Source: Nilaparvata lugens (Eukaryota; Arthropoda; Insecta; Hemiptera; Delphacidae). Taken from it: a DNA stretch of 64,000 nt. The stretch is taken from the NCBI RefSeq assembly GCF_014356525.2, contig NC_052510.1, forward strand, positions 55,664,503 through 55,728,502. Reading direction: 5' to 3'. Positions within the stretch are counted from its first letter, which is position 1. Every line of letters begins with the position of its first letter. A program made the position numbers and the translations under genes. Below the pieces are notes generated by a model. The model saw only the letters and a list, made by a program, of their open reading frames with translations, did not search any database and had not been told where the DNA came from. Positions 10,101-19,560 of the stretch are shown here, piece by piece.

Positions 10101-11258
10101 AATGAAGAGACCTTTAGGCTGAAGACACCAAGTTTGCTAAATGAAGAGACCTTCAGGTCAGCTGGTTTGCCAAATTTCCATTCATCTATCTCACCGGCTC
10201 ATTCAAATGAACTAACAGCAAATGAATATGTGTCACCAACTCACTCAAATGAACTGAGATTGATGTCTCCTATAGATTTAATTGAACAGTCATCGTCACC
10301 GGCTCATTCAAATGAACAGTCACCGTCACCGGCTCATTCAATTGAACAGTCATTGTCACCGGCTCATTCAATTGAACGGTCATTGTCACCGGCTCATTCA
10401 ATTGAACAGTCATTGTCACCGGCTCATTCAATTGAACGGTCATTGTCACCGGCTCATTCAATTGAACAGTCATTGTCACCGGCTCATTCAATTGAACGGT
10501 CATTGTCACCGGCTCATTTAATTGAACAGTCATTGTCACCGGCTCATTCAAATGAACAGTCACCGTCACCTGCTCATTCAATTGAACAGTCATTGTCACC
10601 GGCTCATTCAATTGAACGGTCATTGTCACCGGCTCATTCAATTGAACAGTCATTGTCACCGGCTCATTCAAATGCACAGTCATTGTCACCGGCTCATTCA
10701 ATTGAACAGTCATCGTCACCGGCTCATTCAAATGCACAGTCATTGTCACCGGCTCATTCAAATGCACAGTCACCATCACCGGCTCATTCGAATCAACAGT
10801 CATTGTCACCGGCTCATTCAATTGAACAGTCATCGTCACCGGCTCATTCAAATGCACAGTCACCATCACCGGCTTATTCAAATCCACAGTCACTGTCACC
10901 GGCTCATTCAAATGCACATTCATTGTCACCGGCTCATTCAAATGCACAGTCATTGTCACCGGCTCATTCAAATGCACAGTCATTGTCACCGGCTCATTCA
11001 AATGCACAGTCATTGTCACCGGCTCATTCAAATAAACAGGCAGCTGTTGCCATGGAGTATCAAGTGGAGGACATTCTCGATTATAAGGTCGTAGATGACG
11101 AAACCCTGTTCCTAGTAAAGTGGAGAAACTGCGGAATGGAGTCCAGTTCATGGGAGAGCCGTGAATACTTGGTCAACTGCTCTGAAGCCATCTACAAATA
11201 CTTCAGGCGATCTTTGGAGAACTTTGAGCGTAGTAGCTTAAACAACCTGCAACAATAA
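3529..11258 (+). CDS. PHD finger / SPAHS-repeat / chromodomain protein (two exons)
   Basis: Joined from 3529-4167 and 9861-11258, giving 678 residues. Probably a nuclear chromatin-binding protein. The PHD finger (residues 9-61) has all eight zinc ligands: C9, C12, C25, C29, H34, C37, C58, C61. Residues 66-120 look helical; 134-150 is a basic cluster resembling a nuclear localisation signal. A 13-residue KTPSLLNEET repeat is followed by 25 copies of a 10-residue SPAHS unit (358-607). Residues 612-664 form an HP1-like chromodomain (EYQVEDILDYKVV, FLVKW, SSWES). Aromatic-cage positions Y613 and W634 are kept, but the third is C637. The junction is CAG-CAAG|GTACCT with TTTTCAG|GAAGTG, both phase 0. 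PHD fingers of this style also occur in ORF1 of CR1-like retroelements, so domestication is possible. I do not recognise a named orthologue. Confidence 0.75.
4290..4332. repeat. CT microsatellite
   Basis: Imperfect (CT)n run with occasional CA or TA interruptions. Confidence 0.9.
4613..4772. mobile_element. Foldback MITE
   Basis: Left arm GAGGGCCAAGGCATACGAGG followed by CGTTTTTTAAGCGTTTTCAG; the right arm is its diverged complement ending CTTGGTCCTC. About 160 bases, no coding capacity. Confidence 0.75.
5187..6175 (+). pseudogene. 5'-truncated LINE, reverse transcriptase C-terminal remnant
   Basis: Broken frames spell the end of a non-LTR reverse transcriptase ORF: LTLNYDKTHFLTFSA and IKYLGIILDYFLHWDHHI (5187-5408), then after frameshifts MVYYSSVQSLFTYGIVG (about 5470-5535), LEPLIKVQKLIIKIIKQKPP, and a C-terminal tail with LHKNPETF and HFNHLAPKLHNLL (to about 5870). 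This resembles jockey/I-like elements. A 3' UTR follows, ending in a TTATT-rich tail near 6150-6175. Frameshifts and 5' truncation make it inactive. Confidence 0.8.
7540..7726. mobile_element. Foldback MITE (AAGCTGCGTTTACACC)
   Basis: Terminal inverted repeats start AAGCTGCGTTTACACC; the arms extend about 70 bases through TTAATCTTTATAGATTCTAT. No coding capacity. Confidence 0.8.
8957..9152. mobile_element. Foldback element with hammerhead-like loop
   Basis: Nearly perfect arms of about 75 bases (AACTTTGTTGAAGTTCTGAC ... GGAGTCTTGAGGAATGCAT) and their complement surround a small loop. The loop region holds the motif at 9038-9079. Confidence 0.75.
9038..9079 (+). ncRNA. Hammerhead-ribozyme-like motif (best candidate)
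   Basis: In order: stem I GAGG, core CTGATGA, stem II with CTCC / GGAG closing TCTTCA, core GAAA, minimal stem III TGCATT, and stem I CCTC, fully complementary to GAGG. All conserved core bases of a type I hammerhead are present. Weak points are a bulged G at the base of stem II, a TT rather than TC cleavage dinucleotide, and competition from the surrounding long palindrome, which can pair GAGGAATGCAT with ATGCATTCCTC instead. Confidence 0.4.
9580..9745. mobile_element. MITE (GGTACAGACTT termini)
   Basis: Inverted repeats GGTACAGACTTGAGCGCCAT and complement; the interior carries CATCAGCTGATG blocks also seen in the GGTGCGTACAG elements at 48297 and 51978, so they may be distant relatives. 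Confidence 0.7.
9861..11258 (+). CDS. PHD-chromodomain gene, exon 2 (repeats and chromodomain)
   Basis: Encodes residues 214-678 and the stop TAA. It begins after a good acceptor (GATTCATTTTCAG). The frame stays open through the 750-bp minisatellite and continues directly into the chromodomain, which argues that this frame is the translated one. Serine-proline and threonine-proline pairs recur throughout, typical of proline-directed phosphorylation sites. Confidence 0.8.
   Translation, partial: EVPSLDSPYLVQTKSPSDRQSNGQKSMSPILRNEHNFMPQGLPNEETSMSQSLPKEETSRPKTPSLLNEETLRPKTPSLLNEETFRLKTPSLLNEETFRSAGLPNFHSSISPAHSNELTANEYVSPTHSNELRLMSPIDLIEQSSSPAHSNEQSPSPAHSIEQSLSPAHSIERSLSPAHSIEQSLSPAHSIERSLSPAHSIEQSLSPAHSIERSLSPAHLIEQSLSPAHSNEQSPSPAHSIEQSLSPAHSIERSLSPAHSIEQSLSPAHSNAQSLSPAHSIEQSSSPAHSNAQSLSPAHSNAQSPSPAHSNQQSLSPAHSIEQSSSPAHSNAQSPSPAYSNPQSLSPAHSNAHSLSPAHSNAQSLSPAHSNAQSLSPAHSNAQSLSPAHSNKQAAVAMEYQVEDILDYKVVDDETLFLVKWRNCGMESSSWESREYLVNCSEAIYKYFRRSLENFERSSLNNLQQ
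10293..11042 (+). repeat. Coding 30-bp minisatellite, 25 copies
   Basis: Twenty-five uninterrupted 30-bp units (consensus core TCACCGGCTCATTCAA) encode SPAHS(I/N)(E/A)(Q/R)S(L). Early units alternate EQ and ER variants, making a 60-bp higher-order unit; later units are mostly NAQ. Copy number fits the reading frame exactly, so length changes by unequal exchange would keep the downstream chromodomain in frame. Confidence 0.95.
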
Positions 11259-11592
11259 GCAAGCATTTTTTTGTATTTACTTTCCATCCGAGTGATGGAA
11301 TCCGCTTTAAGCGTACCTTCTGTTCATGTTCCAGATTTTTCAACTTATAACATTTTTCTACTCAATATGATGTTTAAAGCTAGGTGTTTTTCAAAAAACA
11401 AGGAGCACTGTTATTAGTATACCTGTAAATCTATGAGATAGAGTAGCGCTCTACCTGGTCTCAGGTTGTAGAGCACAGAATTATGTGTAATAAGTGTTAT
11501 TATAGTGTAATAAGTTGTGATTATGCAATTAATAGTAATGATGTTGGCCTAATAGTGTGATGAAATTTATATATATCTAAAGTGAATATGTC

Positions 11593-11598
11593 AATAAA
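11593..11598 (+). terminator. Polyadenylation signal of the PHD-chromodomain gene
   Basis: Canonical AATAAA about 335 bases after the stop codon, in otherwise noncoding AT-rich sequence. Likely 3' end near 11615. Confidence 0.55.
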
Positions 11599-11615
11599 GT
11601 AGACTAGAATTTCTC

Positions 11616-12046
11616 ATGATTATGAGTTGAAATATCTTGTTCTTTAGATGTTTTTAGATATTCTATGAAAGAGCTTGTAATCCTCCTTCCATTATAATCC
11701 ATACATGAGTGAGTGAAGGAGCTATAGGAAAATCACAAATTAACAACACATTCATAATCCTTTTATTCAAATCACTCTTTATAACACAAATAATAGAAAA
11801 CAACATAACTTAAAAATAAATAAGCACCAACAACTCTTCACTTCCAAGTACTCAAATAAATACACAGACAAATCATTACAATATTATTAAATAATTGATT
11901 ATATTGATTGTAAGTATAATGTGTATCATAAACTGCATAAGTTCTGTAACAATATTACCAGTCAGGTTACAGTAACTATATAACCTTAGTTATATTATGG
12001 TTTATATAGTTACTGTAAGTCAGGTTAACAACGATCCATTAAGGCT
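11616..12046. other. Intergenic, no gene seen
   Basis: AT-rich. A short inverted repeat (GTTACAGTAACTATATAA and complement) lies near 11960-12030. Confidence 0.4.
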
Positions 12047-12250
12047 CATCAGGGTTTTAGAAAATTTCTACTGGTGACATTTTTCAAAGTTTTTGATATA
12101 AATACCATCAAGTTATCAAAAATGGATAAAATATGTTTCTTACTTTTTGAGATATGAAGCCTGAAATTTAGATTTTTGAATCAGATCATTCAAAATTTGG
12201 TAACAGATAAATTAATGAAATTTTGATCAGAAATTCTTCACGGATGAATT
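12047..12250. repeat. Single arm of a large foldback family, diverged
   Basis: Similar to one arm of the elements at 34745-35679 and 41951-42578 (shared TTTCTACTGGTGA, TTTTTCAAAGTTTTT, ATCAAGTTATCAAAA). The partner arm is missing. Confidence 0.6.
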
Positions 12251-12400
12251 CCAAAGAATTTTATACAAATATACTTTCATATTTTACTAATTAACATTTT
12301 GATTTTATTTGTATATTTCTACTTTTATACTTTTATATTTACTCATTTACATTTTGAGGATTAGCAATACTGTGCTCAAATAGTCCTAAAGTAATCAGAG

Positions 12401-12573
12401 TAAAGCCCCTACTATACGAGCGGTGAAGAAGCGGAAGATTTCTATCGATCGTTAACAGTATGTTTTGACTTTTGGGGCGACTCTAATAGACAAGACATAA
12501 TAATTCGGCTTGTTAAAAGAATACACAGTCTCTTATGGCGCGGCTATACCGCTCGTATAGTTCAGGGTCTTTA
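12401..12573. mobile_element. MITE (TAAAGNCCCT termini)
   Basis: Left end TAAAGCCCCTACTATACGAG and right end complementary (CTCGTATAGTTCAGGGTCTT), TIR about 25 bases, unique interior. Confidence 0.6.
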
Positions 12574-12726
12574 ATGCTACAATCAATCAGTTACCAATAA
12601 ATAATTTGAGAGTTGCTTTTCGAATTGATTTCTTTCAAAACTCTGCTCAAATCTTTGTTAGGGAAAAAAGCGAATATGAGTGTTTGTTTAATTTTGTGTA
12701 TATGGTAGAAAATAGGATGTTAGAAA

Positions 12727-12891
12727 AGTTTTTTAACCAGATCACTTCCGTCTTATCAGATGGGCATATTAAACTGTAGGTCCCGGCTGAAGTATGACAG
12801 TCGTATGGCCCATCGGCAGCTCAAATTATATATTCAGGCGAGGTGGAAACTTCCCACCAGCAACAGCCATACGAATTTACTTTTTTACTGT
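12727..12891 (+). mobile_element. SINE copy, 5'-truncated
   Basis: Same body as the SINEs at 682 and 14323 (AACCAGATCAC, TCCCGGCTGAAGTATGACAG, GCCATACGAATTTACTTTT) but lacking the tRNA head. A 14-base target duplication TAGGATGTTAGAAA flanks it at 12713-12726 and 12892-12905. Confidence 0.85.
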
Positions 12892-13093
12892 TAGGATGTT
12901 AGAAATCTTCTTCCTTCTAGTTCAATTGTAATTTTGAAGACAATTGAAACTTAATAGGTACGTTCTTTCTACACTGTATAAACATTTAGTGTACAAACCA
13001 CTGTATTCTTGTTAACATACCGTTATTTGTATGAATGTTTAAAATTTTGTAATTTACAATTAATCATTTCAGGTAGATAACATAATTATTTAA

Positions 13094-13566
13094 CCTTCCG
13101 GTAGTCGCGCCCTACTCAATCACACGAGCAGTCGCGTGTTGTACTTTTTACAACATCCAATTCTCCAAGTGTTATTTATGTACCTACTCTGTTTATTGTC
13201 AAAACATATTAATTAATTGTATAATTACGTTTTTCCATCTTATTGTATTATTTTACGCCTGTGAACATTTGGATGGTTACAATTTCATAGCCCAATAAGG
13301 TACACCAAGCAAAGCCATCAATTCTGTGTTATTGGTTCGTTTACAGTCCTCGTATACAGTCTTCCCCTATCTTATGCACTGTCGCGACTAAATGGTACCT
13401 AAAGACTGAACCGTTGCTCGGTTGATACTGCAACTCAGTGGAATGATGGGGAGGAAGTTTTGGAATGCATAGGTGATTCATTCACTGACACCACCCCATG
13501 CAATAGTTTTGTGCAGCAAAAAACTGACTCGGTTGTACTTTTTACAACAGCGCGACTGCCGGAAGG
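13094..13566. mobile_element. piggyBac-like MITE
   Basis: Inverted repeats CCTTCCGGTAGTCGCGC / GCGCGACTGCCGGAAGG are flanked on both sides by TTAA (13090-13093, 13567-13570), the piggyBac target. Subterminal blocks GTTGTACTTTTTACAACA occur near both ends. No transposase is encoded in the 473 bases. Confidence 0.8.
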
Positions 13567-14322
13567 TTAAAGTATTGAAATGATTTACAGCAAGGTACCT
13601 AGAATACCTTGTTATTGTAGGTATACATTGATTTACAGTATTAAGTTAATATAAAGGCTGATTCTATTATGAATGTTTAAAATTTTGTAATTTGTAATTT
13701 GTTTAAATAATGGTAATCATTTCAGGTAAATAGTTTGAAAGTTGCTTTTCTAAGTGATTCCTTTAAATATTCTGCTCAAATCTTTTCTATTGATGCGAAT
13801 ATGCATGCTTGTATAATCTTTGTGTTCAGTATAGTAGAAAATAGGATGTTAGAAATCTTCCTTCTATGTTTACTGCAATTTTGAGAACAATTGAAATTTG
13901 AATGAATAGGGACGCTCTTTCTATACTGTATAAATTTATAGTGTATAAACCACTGTATATTCTTAGTAATACAGTACCTATTCAAAATGTATATCACTTT
14001 TGATGTGTACTGGTTTATTCAATTTCAATCAATATTTAAACACAAACACAAATATAAATTACAATTTTATGGAAAAATTAGCATCCGCAAAGAAAGAATC
14101 CGAGCGCGGATGCGAGTTGTGCTTTCATAAAACTAAAATACAATATTTACTAGAAATTTAATTAGAAATATGAAAACTAAAACAAAAGTAGAAGAAGCAA
14201 AAAGAAACAGTATTACATGGACAATCCTCTCAAAAAATTCACTTAGCCTAACATTCAATCAGAAAGTTAAAAACTGAATACGAAACAAAAAAAATCAATA
14301 TTACATTGACATCCTCTACATT

Positions 14323-14575
14323 CAGGAGTGATCCGTGGTCTAGTGGATAGAGTGCTTGCGTAGCAGCACAGAGATCCCGGGTTCAAACCCTCTCAATACC
14401 AAAAGTTTTTGAACCAGATCACTCCCGTGTTATCGGATGGGCACGTTAAACTGTCGGTTCCGGCTGAAGTATGACAGTCGTAAGGCCCATTGACGGCTTA
14501 AATTATATATTCAGGCGGTGGGACCTTCCCGCAGGGGACTCCCCACCAACAAAAGCCATACGAATTAACTTTTTT
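14323..14575 (+). mobile_element. tRNA-derived SINE, full-length copy
   Basis: Complete 253-base element with box A (TGGTCTAGTGG) and box B (GGTTCAAACCC). A 12-base target duplication ATCCTCTACATT lies at 14311-14322 and 14576-14587. The best reference copy of this family in the window. Confidence 0.9.
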
Positions 14576-14826
14576 ATCCTCTACATTATAAAAAATCACT
14601 AAAAAAGATTCTTGTATTAAAATTCTTGAGATAATATTGAGAAAATGCTTGTTTTAACAAGAATATACAGTGGTTTATACACTATAAATTTATACAGTAT
14701 AGAAATAACGTACAGTATTCAGAATCATTTTTATTGTAAAGGTACCGTTTAAGTATTAGAACGATTTGATGTTTGATGTTGTTCAACCATCTTGAAATTG
14801 TTCATTGTGAAAATACCGTTCAAGTA

Positions 14827-15103
14827 CAGAGTGATCAAAAAGTCCCTCCGCAGTAAAATATATAAATAAATACTCAATCACTCAGAAACAAGTATTTATA
14901 ACAACGGTGTTTCGATTTATTGAACTTGTATATTCATTACAGTAGATGTTGAAAGTACCTTCCTTGTTTAGGTGGAGTAAAGCGGTAGTAAATTGTCAAA
15001 GGGGTTTCTAAACCACAGAGAAGAGGAATCTCCTACTTTGTGTCTAAACAGAACACAATATGCCACTACGCCGCTACTGCGGAGAGACTTTTTGATCACC
15101 CGG
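14827..15103. mobile_element. Tc1/mariner-type MITE
   Basis: Termini GTGATCAAAAAGTCCCTCCG and complement (CGGAGAGACTTTTTGATCAC) are flanked by TA. The AAAAAGTC-style end is typical of mariner TIRs. Interior about 220 bases without coding sequence. Confidence 0.75.
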
Positions 15104-15109
15104 TATTAA

Positions 15110-15640
15110 AATGATTTTATAGTTGATGTTCATAAATATTGTTATTGTAAAAATACCATTAAAGTATTGAAATGGTTTATGGATCAAATGTATATTACTC
15201 TTGATGTGAACTGGTATTGTATTTTTATTGTAAAAATACCGTTGAAGTATTATGATGATGATTATGTTGATGTTGTAAATTGATGTTCATAAATATTTTT
15301 ATTGTAAAAATACCATTAAAATAATGAAATGGTTTATTAAGTTGATGGATCAATATGTATATTACTCTTGATGTGAACTGGTATTGTATTTTTATTTTAA
15401 AAATACCGTTGAAGTATTATGATGGTTATGTTGATGTTGTAAATTGATGTTCATAAATATTTTTATTGTAAGAATACAGTTAAAATATTGAAATGATTTG
15501 ATCGTTTCAGGTAAATAGTTAGTTTGATGATGATGATGTTGTAAATTGATGTTCATAAATATTTTTATTGTAAGAATACAGTTAAAATATTGAAATGATT
15601 TGATCGTTTCAAGTAAATAGGTAGTTTGAGCTATTTTTCA
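15110..15640. repeat. Imperfect tandem repeats (TTGATGTTCATAAATATT)
   Basis: Five or so irregular units built from TTGATGTTCATAAATATT, TTATTGTAAAAATACC and AAGTATTGAAATG, unit length roughly 80-130 bases. Confidence 0.75.
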
Positions 15641-15965
15641 AAGTGATCTCTTTCAATATTCTGCTCAAATCTTTGTTATTGATGCGAATATGCGTGTTTA
15701 TATAATCTTATTGTGCAGAATGGTAGAAAATAGGATGTTAGAAATCTTCCTTCCACTTTTACTGTAATTTTGAAGACAATTGAAACTTGAATGTATAGGT
15801 ACGTTCTTCATATACTGTATAAACGTATATAGTGTATAAACCACTATATATTCTTATTAGTACAGCATTCAAGATGTAGGTATATTTCTTTTTATGTGTA
15901 GGTACTGGTATTATTAGATGTCAGAATGATACCAGAATATCAATATTTAGAACTATTCTTATTGT

Positions 15966-16403
15966 AAAAATACCGTTGAAGTATTAATATTATTTCATAG
16001 TTGATGTTCATGAATATTTTTGTTTCATTCATCTGTATGTTGAAAATCGTTTAACATGTATATTTGTATTATCAATTAATGTGGTGTCTATAGACATTCG
16101 AATAATTCAAATTGTTTATTCATTATTCAATTCTTCATTCAATAAATCGTGGATCCATTTTTTTATTGTGTCGTCTAATACGGTAAAAATACCGTTAAAG
16201 TATTAATATTATTTCATAGTTGATGTTCATGAATATTTTTGTTTCATTCATCTGTATGTTGAAAATCGTTCAACATGTATATTTGTATTATCAATTAATG
16301 TGGTGTCTATAGACATTCGAATAATTCAAATTGTTTATTCATTATTCAATTCTTCATTCAATAAATCGTGTATCCATTTTTTTATTGTGTCGTCTAATAT
16401 GAT
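15966..16403. repeat. 219-bp tandem duplication
   Basis: Two nearly identical units starting at 15966 and 16185, differing at only a few bases (for example TTTAACATG versus TTCAACATG). The high identity indicates a recent duplication. Confidence 0.9.
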
Positions 16404-17206
16404 ATCAGTTGATGTGTTGTCTATACCACTATATTGAATGTTTAAAATCATTTAATCTGTGATCATTAATCATTCTGTGAGACATTTAATCAATGTCTGT
16501 TTGTGTGATTGGTGTTGTTTGTACTCATTGTAATAAAAATTGCATCATTCTATTTTTCGGAATGTTGAAAATTGTCCAATCTTCTATTCAATTTTGAACA
16601 TGTGTATCCATAAAAATATGAATTCGCCTTTCAAAATTCAAGGATAATTAAAACGAATCAAAATCACTGATAATCGAAAAAAGTGTTATTATACTTGATG
16701 AATAACAATATCACTCAATTTCTTTGCTGAATGAACCTATTCTCATTAAACCATGAAATAATTAGGGCTACCCTTCCACACATCTCATGAAAAATACAGC
16801 TTTCTCTAATACAAATATTTTACATGCTCTACACAATAATTTTCAAGAACACTTTCACATATTTACCTATATATTATTTGAATAAATACTTATTGTATAA
16901 ATATTGTTTACGACCTTACAAACATTTAAGTTATATTTTAACTAATGCACTCATATCACAAACAATATCAATTTACTGGTACATGGACGATTTCTGAATT
17001 AATTATTCTTCATGAGTTTTGAGTTATATTTGCTAGGATGGGATTTGAGTGATCCATTCAAAGCAGATGATAATAACTGTAAATTATGGTACATTCAAAG
17101 CTTATCTGTTAATAATTAACAGATTATGAATATAGAAAATTGTGTAGAGTTGTGTTCAAACCCTCGGCATAAAATTTGCAGCTTTGTTCAAAAGTGGGAT
17201 AAAATT
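16404..17206. other. Intergenic, no gene seen
   Basis: AT-rich sequence; no coding frame, splice pattern or repeat recognised. Confidence 0.4.
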
Positions 17207-17505
17207 TATTAATAGGTACTAGGAAAAATGTTTTTAGTTACAGCACTGTTAGCTGATGAAAATTAAAAAATTAAAATTTAAAAATTAAAAGTCGATTGAA
17301 GTGATTCAATTTTGAAAAACCATGAAAATTTAATAGGTACCTACTAATTAAAACTTAGTTAAACCAGTTGGTTTAAACTAGTTAAACCAAAATTTATTAA
17401 TAGGTACTAGGAAAAATGTTTTTAGTTACAACACTGTTAGCTGATAAAAAATTAAAAGTTAAAAATTAAAAGTCGATTGAAGTGACTCAATTTTGAAAAA
17501 CAATG
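17207..17505. repeat. Direct duplication, ~185-bp period
   Basis: Two copies starting AAAATTTATTAATAGGTACT (17207 and 17392), each ending AAAAGTCGATTGAAGTGA-TCAATTTTG. Confidence 0.85.
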
Positions 17506-17989
17506 TGAAACGACCTTAGAAAAGGTGGATTTCAAAATGGCTTCAGCCATTTTCTAATATTTTGAGGTTTTGTTTGTAGTCTATCCGATTCTTGAGAAAC
17601 ATTGGGAAAATATTAGCCTACAAGTCATAACTGTTCAAATGGAGTAGTATAGCCTACTAAGTTACAAAGATTACAAATCAGTAATGTTTTTCAAAAGTGT
17701 TGGTTTTCCAATACCGGAGTATTAATTATTAAATTATAGTAAGGATTTTTGAAAAGCATATAATTAGCACATATTCTTGTGAATTCAAGTAGTCTACAAA
17801 CTAGAAACTTTATTCCAGAAAAACAATAAATTTGTCTAAACAAGACTAATTCTAAACTGATCAAAGCTAGAATAGTGCTACATTTGGCACAAAATATATC
17901 ACTGTTCTAAGAATTAACTGAGAATTTTTCCAACTAAGATCTTTTCACAACTGTGAGCCGAAAAAGACTCGAGTCTTGACAATGGTGTA

Positions 17990-18171
17990 GACTCAACTTA
18001 CGCGACTCAGGTCGAGAAGAGGCTCGACTGTAGTCAAGAGCATGTGTTTCCAAATGGTGAGACTCAGACCAGTCGATTCTAGTCTCTGCGACGTCACCCA
18101 TTTGAAAACACATGCTCTCGACTAGAAACGAGCATCTTCTCGATCTGAGTCGCATAAGTGTGAGTTGAGCT
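17990..18171. mobile_element. Foldback MITE (GGCTCAACT family), copy 2
   Basis: Diverged copy of the element at 2272; left arm ACTCAACTTACGCGACTCAG, right arm complementary. Confidence 0.75.
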
Positions 18172-19429
18172 TTAGTTTGCAGGAGACTAGCCTAATCCTC
18201 AGCCAAGAAATCTTTAATTAGTATGAATTATCTTGAAACCATGCTCTTGAATTGAAAACATCTTTATTCACAATAATGTAGGCCTACATAGGAACTAATT
18301 ATTCGGAAACAGATTGAGTGGAATATTGAATTGACAGTATATATTCTTCGATATCCATTAAGATCACGCTATTTTAACAATGAAAGAAATACATCTTTCT
18401 AGAAGTTATATTTTTGTTTTTCCAACCAATATCAAAATATTGAGAGTGCTGCATAAGCTATTAGATTTAAAAGATTGATTGGGTCTTGGTCTTTTAAAAC
18501 ATGCGGTTTTATATTCAAACGTTCATAAATATTTATTATTAGTCTATAAAGTCCTTATGTAGGGATTGAAGATCAGATCAAACAATTGACGTACTTGATT
18601 CAGTTCCCATTTAAATTGTATTAAAGATTATTATTTTTATAATTATGGCGAAATAAAATTTGATTTGAACAAACTCCACAAGTATCAAAATTGACTACAT
18701 TGAAGGCAGACTGCTTAAAATATTATTAAATCATTGAAATTTATCTATTATAACACTCATTTTTCAAAGAACACCGCGTATCATCTCGCAAATGATTGCA
18801 TACAATATAAACAAATCAAATACTTATCTCAATCACAAAGATCGAGAAGATAATATTCTCATCAGATATAGAATAAATATTTTTAAAGGTATCTTATTAG
18901 AGCTTGAAAGTATTTACACAAAAATACAGAATTCATTAATTTAATACTTTTCTCTATATAGAACATTCGGCATACCTATACTCTCTCTCTAATTAACTTA
19001 AATTAGGCTACCGTACTGCATGAATAAGAAAATTAAATTGATGAGGCTCGAAGACTATACTTATGCTGCTTGCAGCTTGGAACGTTTGATATTCAATCAA
19101 CTTTGTGTATTGTCAAATTCGATGTGATAATAATTATGAAAAGGATCCTTTTATGAAAGGAAAGTTGAATGAGAAGTATAGGAATTGATCCGGCAAAAAA
19201 AGTTATAGGCCTAACAGGACTCGAAGAATTTTGGATAAAAATAGGAAACGTTCTCAAAAAATGAGGAATCAATCGTTTATCCAATAGAAAAACGGCTGAG
19301 CAAGAATTATTTCTTTGGGTGCAGCTAATAAATAGGAATGTATAGGCCTAATGCAATATCATTGAAACTAATACTGTTTAATATTGTATCAAACTGGTGT
19401 CCAAATATATATTTATCGTATATATAATG
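18172..19429. other. Intergenic, no gene seen
   Basis: AT-rich. A LINE-like 3' tail (AAATAAAATTTGATTTGA) lies near 18650; otherwise nothing recognised. Confidence 0.4.
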
Positions 19430-19560
19430 GATCCGTGGGTGGAGAGTCTCTTACAGAGGCACACCTCCTATTCTGGAGGTTATAACTGATGATACAAAAA
19501 TGCCAGTGGAGGCCAGGAATCGAACCCGGAGCAGATAGCTCAGTATAACTAAACACTATC
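19430..19560 (-). mobile_element. Possible tRNA-related SINE fragment
   Basis: On the minus strand CCGGGTTCGATTCCTGG is a good RNA polymerase III box B, preceded by a weak box A-like segment about 35 bases upstream. No target duplication identified. It is not a complete tRNA: no acceptor stem can be formed. Confidence 0.4.

Larger units (their letters stand above)
12600..15875. repeat. Dispersed direct duplications of a ~250-bp segment
   Basis: A segment running from AGTTGCTTTTC through TCTGCTCAAATCTTT, GAAAATAGGATGTTAGAAA and CTGTATAAA to TATAAACCACT occurs at about 12600-13020 (split by a SINE), 13725-13975 and 15620-15875. An inverted fragment lies at 14650-14710. These are ancient segmental duplications, now separated by MITEs. 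Confidence 0.75.

Noticed and set aside
10270..11151. Long open frames on the minus strand and in another + frame across the SPAHS repeats
   Set aside because: They arise because each 30-bp unit is free of stops in several frames. Only one + frame continues into a chromodomain.
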